Of a stretch of 64,000 nt of DNA, positions 57,354 to 64,000 are shown piece after piece. Within the stretch, counting starts at the first letter, position 1. Every line of letters begins with the position of its first letter. The position numbers and the translations under genes were made by a program. The notes under the pieces are model-generated. The model was not told the DNA's origin, ran no database searches, and was given only the letters and a program-made list of their open reading frames with translations. This DNA comes from Pseudonocardia sp. MH-G8. Lineage in GTDB: Bacteria > Actinomycetota > Actinomycetes > Mycobacteriales > Pseudonocardiaceae. The DNA lies in contig NZ_NKYF01000018.1 in the NCBI RefSeq assembly GCF_002262885.1, forward strand, positions 115,203 to 179,202. Direction: 5' to 3'.

Positions 57354-57798
57354 AATGCAGCTCCGGATCTCGCCGGCGGCGTCCTCGTTCCGTCGCCGTG
57401 GGTCACCCGCCGGTACGGCAGGCTCGCCGTCACCCTAGACGGGCCCGCGGGCGTGTGAGACGGCGATCTCAGCACGGAGTCGACGCGGTCCGGACGGTCC
57501 CCACGGCGCTCCGAACGGACGATTCCGAGCGCCCGGCGGCTGCGTCGGCGCGACGGCGTACTTGTCGGAGCGATCACAGCCCGGTGATCGATCCGAGCAG
57601 TGCGTGGGCGCTGTCGCGTCGACAGTCAGGTGCTTCTCGGAGTGATCACCATCCGGCATCCGCGGGCCCGATTCGGCAACGCCCTCGCCCCCACGCCGCT
57701 CGTGTCGATCACGACGCCCGAGAAGCACGTCGGCGCGGCTGCGGGGACCCTGGCGTACGACTCCGCACCGCAGGCCGCCGACGCAGGTGGTCCGCGCG
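57354..57798. other. Intergenic region upstream of glutamate dehydrogenase
   Basis: This 445-base stretch holds no gene I can support. TAGGGT at about 57430 on the minus strand could be the -10 box of the gdh promoter. GATCAC-N6-GTGATC at 57573-57590 is a small dyad. The downstream end of the 57799 gene lies at the far side, so a terminator may also be here, though none is obvious. Confidence 0.35.
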
Positions 57799-60700
57799 CT
57801 AGATGCCGCGGTAGGCCGCCAGCGCGCCGGCGAGCAGGTCGGCGATCCCGAGGCCCTCGGCCGGCTCCCCGGTGCCGGTGTCGGGCTCCTCCCTGGCCGC
57901 CGTGGTGCCCCCCGCGCTCACGCCCGCCCCGGTCGCACCGTTCGCGCCCGTTGCGCGGGTACCGGACCCGTTCGCGCTGCCGCGCTCCTCGCTCTCGCTG
58001 CGCCCCGAGCCGTTCGCGCCGGGCCCGGCCGCGTCGGCGGGCCGAGCGCCGGAGCCGTTCGCTCCTGCCTCCTCCACGCCACGAGCGGCGACGTGCTCCC
58101 GCTCCTGCACGGCGGGTGCATCGCCGGGGCCGTCCCCGTTCCGATCCCTCGGACCGGACGGTGCCGCCAAGGCACTGCTCCTGCGCCGGGCACGTCCCGC
58201 CTCCGGTTCCGCGCGACTCGCACGGACCGATCGCTGCGGCTCCTGCGCGGCCTCGTCGGAGCCGGACCCGCGGTTTTCCCGCCACCCTGAGTCGGTGCGC
58301 GGGCGACCGTTCGAGCCGTTGTCGTGACGGCTGCGCGCTACGCCGGTATCGACGGGAGGCTCGGTCGGCCCTGCGGCGGAGCGACTTCCCGCCCCGTGCC
58401 GGCCCGTCGCGGCGCGGTCGGACCTCGCACCCGTCTCCGACGCCCACGGGACGTCGCCGGTGGTCGCGGCGAGGCCCTCCGGCACGTCCGCTGCCGTGTC
58501 CGCGGTGTCATCGCCCGCCCACGGCCACCCTCGCAGGTCGTCGTGACGAACCTGGCGCTCGGGTCGGGAGGTGCGATCGGCCCGGCCGGCACCGTACGGC
58601 GCGTCCCGCCGGTCAGCCGGGTGCGAAGCCTTGCGGGGCTCCGCTCCCGGGGTGCCGAGCTCGCTCCCCGGGAGGGGCACCTGCCCGATGCCACGCGAGA
58701 GGTCCTGAAGGATCTGGGCCCCGACCGGCCCGCCCGCGTCGTGGACGGCCGCGCGCAGCTGGGCGCCGGGGAGGTCCTCCTCGGTCACGAACCCGTGCAG
58801 CAGGTCGGGGAGCGTGCGGTGCATCCACTCGGTGGCCTCCGCGCGCCCCCATCCGGGCCGGCGGATCAGCAGGGTGTCGGAGTCACCGAAGCTCTGCACC
58901 GCCCCCGGCGGAAGGTGCTCCTCGAGCCGGCCCGCGACCGACCGCACCACCGTCCCGGCCCGCGGGCCGGCGAAGCGCCGCCCGTCCCGAGCGATGTCGA
59001 CGACCACCGAGCACTCGTCGTCGCGATCGGGTCCGGGCTCCTGATCCCGACGCGGCACGACAGAGGTGCTGCCCAGCACGCGATCGAGGTCGGCGAGCGC
59101 CGCCTGCAACCAGCCATCGGGCTCCGGAGTGGATGGAGCCGGCTCCTCGGCCGCCACGGGCCGCGCTACGTGCTCATCAGCGGACTTCACCGTCCAACGC
59201 CCCGTGGCCCACGGGTCGTCCGCGCGATGCCGCCGCCCGTTCACGGGGATCGCGTCGCCCTCCTCGGCACCGGTGGCACCGGTGGCGGAGACGGCACCGG
59301 CGGCAGCGGCAGTCTCCGGCGCCACGCGACGACGGGACCGCGCCCGGGACGAGCGGCCGCTCGGCGCGTCCTCCTCGGTGTCCCGACGCTGCGGTGGGGC
59401 CTCGTCCGCAGGCTGTGCCGGCCGGTCGTGGCGGCCGCGCGTGGACGATCTCTCGCCAGGCTCCTCCGACGCGTTCCGCTCGGCCGCGCGGGCACGACGT
59501 CGTGATCTCGCGTCCGCTCGCCGCTGTGCGGCCCGCTCGTCGGCCCGCGCGTCCCGGTCTTCGGGAACGCGGTCCCCGCCGGTCGGTTCGACGTCGCGTT
59601 CCCGGCTCGGGTCGACGCCGCCCGCATCGTCCGGGCGGGCATCGTCCGGGCGGGCGTGGCCGCGGGAGCGCCGGCCACGGCTCGGTCGTTCGTCCGGTAG
59701 CGAGGTGCCGACCGACGGCATCCACCCGATCGACGCACTGCCCGGCTCGGCGGTGGTGTCGCGGTCCCGGCGGCGGCGCGTCCGGGGGGCCTCGGTCTCC
59801 GTGGGGTCTGCGGCCGTACGTCCGCCGTGGGCCTTGCCGTTGCGGTGGTTAGGTGCGCCGGCGGTGTCCGGCTCGCCGGGCTCGGCACGAAGGTTGCGGA
59901 TCAGCAGGTCGCCGATCGGCGACTCCCCGGCCGACCCGCTCCAGGACACCGCGCCCCACCCGGTTGCGGCGTCCGGCGCCTCACCCTGCGCACCCTCGGT
60001 GTCGGCGGGCTCGCCCTCGAGCATCCGCTCGAAGCGGGACCGCGCCGGCCGCGGCTCGGGTTGCGCCTGCGCGCCCTCCTCGTCGGACGCACCGGGCTGC
60101 GGCTCGTCCCGACCCTCGGCACGCAGGAGCTCCTCCCAGCGGCTCCTGGCCAGCTTCCGGTCGCTCCTGGTGATCGCCGGCAGGACGGTCGTGGCCTCGC
60201 TCGCGCCCGCGTCGTCGGACCGCTGCACGCCGTTGGTCCGCTCCACATCATCGGGAGCGCGCCGCCTGCTGCGTTCCGCGGAACGTGCCACCGGCTCAGG
60301 GGCCGACGCATCGGGAGCCGCGCGATTCGGCACCGCGGTGGTGGCGGGTGTCGGCTCTGCTGCCGGCGCTGCTGTGGCCGCGGCCGGCAGCTCGGCGAGG
60401 GCCTGTGCGAACCGTCGCCCGCGGGCCCGATCGCGGCGCTCCGCGGTGACGGCGAGCTGGAGGGACTCCAGCGCGGAGTCGAGCTGCTCGGCCTTCTCGT
60501 AGAGCGCACCGAGCGCGGTGCGGCACACCGCTTCGAGATCGGACACGCCGCTGCCGGCAGCGTCCTCCGCCGCCTGCTCGAGCAGCTGCGCGGTGTCGGC
60601 GGCAGCGTCCTGGGCGGCCAACACCCGGGCAACGGTGAGCCGCAGCAGCGCCAGCTGCCGGGTGGGGCGGGACCATTCGGACAGGCGTGGCAGCAGTGCG

Positions 60701-61467
60701 CCGCATCCGTCGTGGGCCTCCGCGGCCCGCCCGGCATCCAGGAGCGCGGAAAGCCACTCCGCGGCGAGCGCCGCTCCGAGGTGCCCGGACGGCGTGCCGG
60801 CCCCGGCTCGGCCCCGCTCGAGGCGGGCCAGGCCGTCCTTCGCGCGCTCGACCGCCGCTGCCGGCCGCCCTGCGCGACGCTCCACAACCGCTTCGATCAA
60901 CGCGACGGAGGCGCCGCCGATCTCCCCGCTCGACCCCTCGACGGCCGCCCAGGCCGCCGCGGCGGCGCCGACCACCTCGGTGGCAGTCTCCGGCGCGTCC
61001 TCCACGGCGCACCGGGCGTGCACGCACAGGAGATCGGCGCGCAGCTCCAGCTCGCTGGACTCGACGACCACAGGGGCGACGAGCTGCCGGGCGACCTCGA
61101 CCTCACCGGCGCCGGCCGCCACCATCGCCAGCTCGACCCGGAGGCGCCGGGCGGCGGGCAGTTCCAGCGCGGACGTATCCCAGCGGCTCAGGCCGGCCAG
61201 CACGTCACACGCGATGTCCCGGCCGTCGCCGACGGTGGCCCGCGCCTGCACGGACCACCCGGCGGCGGTGAGCCATCGCTCCTGCTCGCCCGCCGCGGCC
61301 GCCTCCTCGAGGACGTGGTCGGCGAGCGCCGCCGTCAGATCGGGACGAGCCCACCGCAGTGCGGCAGCCGCGGCGACGAGGTCCGCGCCCCGTCCTGCCT
61401 GCCCGCCAGCAGCTACGCCTCCGGCACGCGTCGACCCCACGTGACCTCCTGAAGTGCTGGGATCCAC
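57799..61467 (-). CDS. Large modular protein: TPR-like N-terminus, disordered linkers, degenerate GGDEF-like domain
   Basis: A 1222-residue protein I do not recognise by name. Residues about 30-370 are Ala/Leu-rich helices with repeat periodicity, as in TPR or HEAT arrays (LVAAAAALRWARPDLTAALA and YEKAEQLDSALESLQLAVTA). Residues about 370-810 are disordered and charged, rich in Arg, Glu, Pro and Ser. About 819-915 (CSVVVDIARDGRRFAGPRAG, then SVAGRLEEHLPPG and SFGDSDTLLI) follows the order of a GGDEF domain with the catalytic GGDEF replaced. The C-terminal 300 residues are disordered again, with repeated ANGSG units. It follows ettA by 43 bases on the same strand. Confidence 0.7.
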   Translation of the reverse strand: MDPSTSGGHVGSTRAGGVAAGGQAGRGADLVAAAAALRWARPDLTAALADHVLEEAAAAGEQERWLTAAGWSVQARATVGDGRDIACDVLAGLSRWDTSALELPAARRLRVELAMVAAGAGEVEVARQLVAPVVVESSELELRADLLCVHARCAVEDAPETATEVVGAAAAAWAAVEGSSGEIGGASVALIEAVVERRAGRPAAAVERAKDGLARLERGRAGAGTPSGHLGAALAAEWLSALLDAGRAAEAHDGCGALLPRLSEWSRPTRQLALLRLTVARVLAAQDAAADTAQLLEQAAEDAAGSGVSDLEAVCRTALGALYEKAEQLDSALESLQLAVTAERRDRARGRRFAQALAELPAAATAAPAAEPTPATTAVPNRAAPDASAPEPVARSAERSRRRAPDDVERTNGVQRSDDAGASEATTVLPAITRSDRKLARSRWEELLRAEGRDEPQPGASDEEGAQAQPEPRPARSRFERMLEGEPADTEGAQGEAPDAATGWGAVSWSGSAGESPIGDLLIRNLRAEPGEPDTAGAPNHRNGKAHGGRTAADPTETEAPRTRRRRDRDTTAEPGSASIGWMPSVGTSLPDERPSRGRRSRGHARPDDARPDDAGGVDPSRERDVEPTGGDRVPEDRDARADERAAQRRADARSRRRARAAERNASEEPGERSSTRGRHDRPAQPADEAPPQRRDTEEDAPSGRSSRARSRRRVAPETAAAAGAVSATGATGAEEGDAIPVNGRRHRADDPWATGRWTVKSADEHVARPVAAEEPAPSTPEPDGWLQAALADLDRVLGSTSVVPRRDQEPGPDRDDECSVVVDIARDGRRFAGPRAGTVVRSVAGRLEEHLPPGAVQSFGDSDTLLIRRPGWGRAEATEWMHRTLPDLLHGFVTEEDLPGAQLRAAVHDAGGPVGAQILQDLSRGIGQVPLPGSELGTPGAEPRKASHPADRRDAPYGAGRADRTSRPERQVRHDDLRGWPWAGDDTADTAADVPEGLAATTGDVPWASETGARSDRAATGRHGAGSRSAAGPTEPPVDTGVARSRHDNGSNGRPRTDSGWRENRGSGSDEAAQEPQRSVRASRAEPEAGRARRRSSALAAPSGPRDRNGDGPGDAPAVQEREHVAARGVEEAGANGSGARPADAAGPGANGSGRSESEERGSANGSGTRATGANGATGAGVSAGGTTAAREEPDTGTGEPAEGLGIADLLAGALAAYRGI

Positions 61468-61510
61468 CCACCGGGCCGTGACCGATCACCGGCCGGGGGA
61501 TCAATAGCTC

Positions 61511-63187
<1,677 letters not shown>

Positions 63188-63211
63188 GCCGATGATGGTA
63201 GTTCCGGCCGG

Positions 63212-63724
63212 TCAGCCCCTCCCGGCGCCCTCACCGGCGAGCACGCTGCGGCGCTCGGCGCCCTCGGCCCGCTCGGCGGACTCTTCTCCGCGGGCCGGCG
63301 CCGGCGCCGGCTCCCTCACCACTTCTGTCCCTTGCGCCCCGGGTTCCTGCGGCGACTCTGCCGCCGCCGCACGCGTGCGGGTGACGACCGCGGTGGACCA
63401 CCGCAGGTCCGGTCCTACCGCGTCGGCCCGCATCTCCAGCCGGTACTCGACGTGCCCACCCCGCTCGAAACGCGAGTTCACCAGCTTGCCGTGCGCGACC
63501 ACCGGATCCCCGACGCGCAGCGACGTGAGAACGCTCTCCGCCAGCTGCCGCCAGCACGTGACGGTGAGGTAGACGGGCTCCGCAACGTTCCAGGCATCGG
63601 ACGAACGGTCGAACCACCGCTCCGTGCTGGCGATCCGGAACTTCGCCCCGACAACGCTGCCCGACGCCAGGCGCTCCGGTTTCGTGGCCACGCGGCCCGG
63701 CACCGTCAGGTAGATCGCGCTCAT
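63212..63724 (-). CDS. ssb: Single-stranded DNA-binding protein paralogue without acidic tip
   Basis: A 170-residue OB-fold protein. YLTVPGRVATKPERLASGSV, FRIASTERWFDRSSDAW and VTCWRQLAESVLTSLRVGD with VVAHGKLVNSRFE match bacterial SSB. The C-terminal tail is Ala/Glu/Arg-rich and ends GEGAGRG, lacking the DDDIPF-like tip that recruits partners, so it is likely a secondary SSB. The start is ATG 63724 by homology; an in-frame extension to 63901 reaches the rRNA terminator and is rejected. It is 24 bases upstream of ettA. Confidence 0.88.
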   Translation of the reverse strand: MSAIYLTVPGRVATKPERLASGSVVGAKFRIASTERWFDRSSDAWNVAEPVYLTVTCWRQLAESVLTSLRVGDPVVAHGKLVNSRFERGGHVEYRLEMRADAVGPDLRWSTAVVTRTRAAAAESPQEPGAQGTEVVREPAPAPARGEESAERAEGAERRSVLAGEGAGRG

Positions 63725-63892
63725 CGCTGCTCCTCGCTGGTGGGTCGGCCCGAGCGGGCCCGATCCGTCCAGCCTGCGCGGCCGGCGGCTCCCGAACGAG
63801 ACCGACCGCGAATCTGTGGATGAGCGACCCCCGAGGTGGACGGCCGGCACGCTCCACGCCCATCCTGTCGGAGCCATCTGCAACGATGGGCA

Positions 63893-63931
63893 GAAAAACA
63901 AATGAGCCCCGCCAGAAGGCGGGGCTCATTT
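63893..63931 (-). terminator. Rho-independent terminator of the rRNA operon
   Basis: On the minus strand a perfect 14-base stem (arms AAATGAGCCCCGCC and GGCGGGGCTCATTT, loop TTCT) is followed by TTTGTTTTT. It begins about 10 bases after the 5S rRNA end. Unlike other hairpins in the window it has a proper T-run. Confidence 0.93.
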
Positions 63932-63941
63932 GAAATGTTAA

Positions 63942-64000
63942 ATGTCGGCGGCGACCTACTCTCCCACACCCTAACGAGTGCAGTACCATCGGCGCTGGAG
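63942..64000 (-). rRNA. rrf: 5S ribosomal RNA, 3' part (cut by window edge)
   Basis: On the minus strand the last 59 bases read CTCCAGCGCCGATGGTACTG, then continue to GAGTAGGTCGCCGCCGAC. This is the 3' half of bacterial 5S rRNA (CGCCGATGGTACTGC and the AGAGTAGGTCGCCGC end). The rRNA operon therefore continues beyond the window and is transcribed toward ettA. Confidence 0.93.

Noticed and set aside
52722..57458. A very long plus-strand open frame (about 1578 codons) opposite the glutamate dehydrogenase gene
   Set aside because: It is the antisense shadow of the minus-strand gene, caused by high GC codon bias; its translation is rich in Arg/His/Gly and matches no protein pattern, while the opposite strand reads as a complete enzyme.
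63725..63899. An N-terminal extension of the SSB paralogue reaching toward the rRNA terminator
   Set aside because: OB-fold homology starts at the ATG at 63724 and the extension is compositionally odd; this stretch is probably the promoter.

Overview
The window reads as chromosomal DNA of a high-GC actinobacterium. GC is very high throughout, GTG starts are common, many genes look leaderless (a TAnnnT -10 box 6-8 bases before the start codon), and the families present (group II truncated haemoglobin, F420-type PPOX protein, DUF3515, 180-kDa NAD-glutamate dehydrogenase) are typical of Actinomycetota. Gene content and repeats point to Pseudonocardiaceae, perhaps Pseudonocardia. That placement is inference. 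Apart from one IS200/IS605-type tnpB element, there is no sign of a large mobile island.

Layout. 1-6772 (minus): the start of ung, a gamma-carbonic-anhydrase-like protein and a complete seven-gene Mrp Na+/H+ antiporter operon, mrpABCDEFG, every junction overlapping by four bases. 7108-12618: a possible 35-residue protein, a sodium:solute symporter with a small membrane partner, and a sugar ABC transporter lacking its own ATPase. 12736-22584: a GNAT acetyltransferase, an MFS exporter, malate synthase G and the divergent glycolate oxidase genes glcD, glcE, glcF. Glycolate goes to glyoxylate (GlcDEF) and then, with acetyl-CoA, to malate (GlcB). A tnpB element sits between glcE and glcF. 22600-28207: a TetR regulator, a peroxiredoxin and a complete sugar ABC transporter including its ATPase. 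28321-32620: thiL, an AsnC-type effector domain, DUF3515, a DtxR-type regulator, ddl and an F420/PPOX protein.

32641-39965 is a proline-catabolism region: putP, proline dehydrogenase, a PucR-type regulator and P5C dehydrogenase (with a MerR/aminotransferase pair between them). Inverted repeats built around TCCGGCCGGA lie next to the put genes and are likely the PucR operator. 40096-43875 is a four-carbon acid-sugar operon (GntR, beta-hydroxyacid dehydrogenase, SDR, kinase) with no aldolase beside it. 43950-52433 holds a MocR/PPOX divergent pair, a prolyl oligopeptidase, an MscS channel, a truncated haemoglobin, an alpha-glucosidase, an uncharacterised protein and a thioesterase. 52644-63724 holds a giant NAD-glutamate dehydrogenase, a 1222-residue mostly disordered protein, ettA and an SSB paralogue. 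The window ends in the 3' part of a 5S rRNA gene (minus strand) and its rRNA-operon terminator.

The most unusual material is non-coding. At least four families of palindromic repeats are scattered at gene ends. One is inserted twice, in frame, inside glcE; another copy supplies the stop codon of a PPOX gene; and a 148-base composite element with CGCGACAC/GTGTCGCG termini lies after the glutamate dehydrogenase gene.
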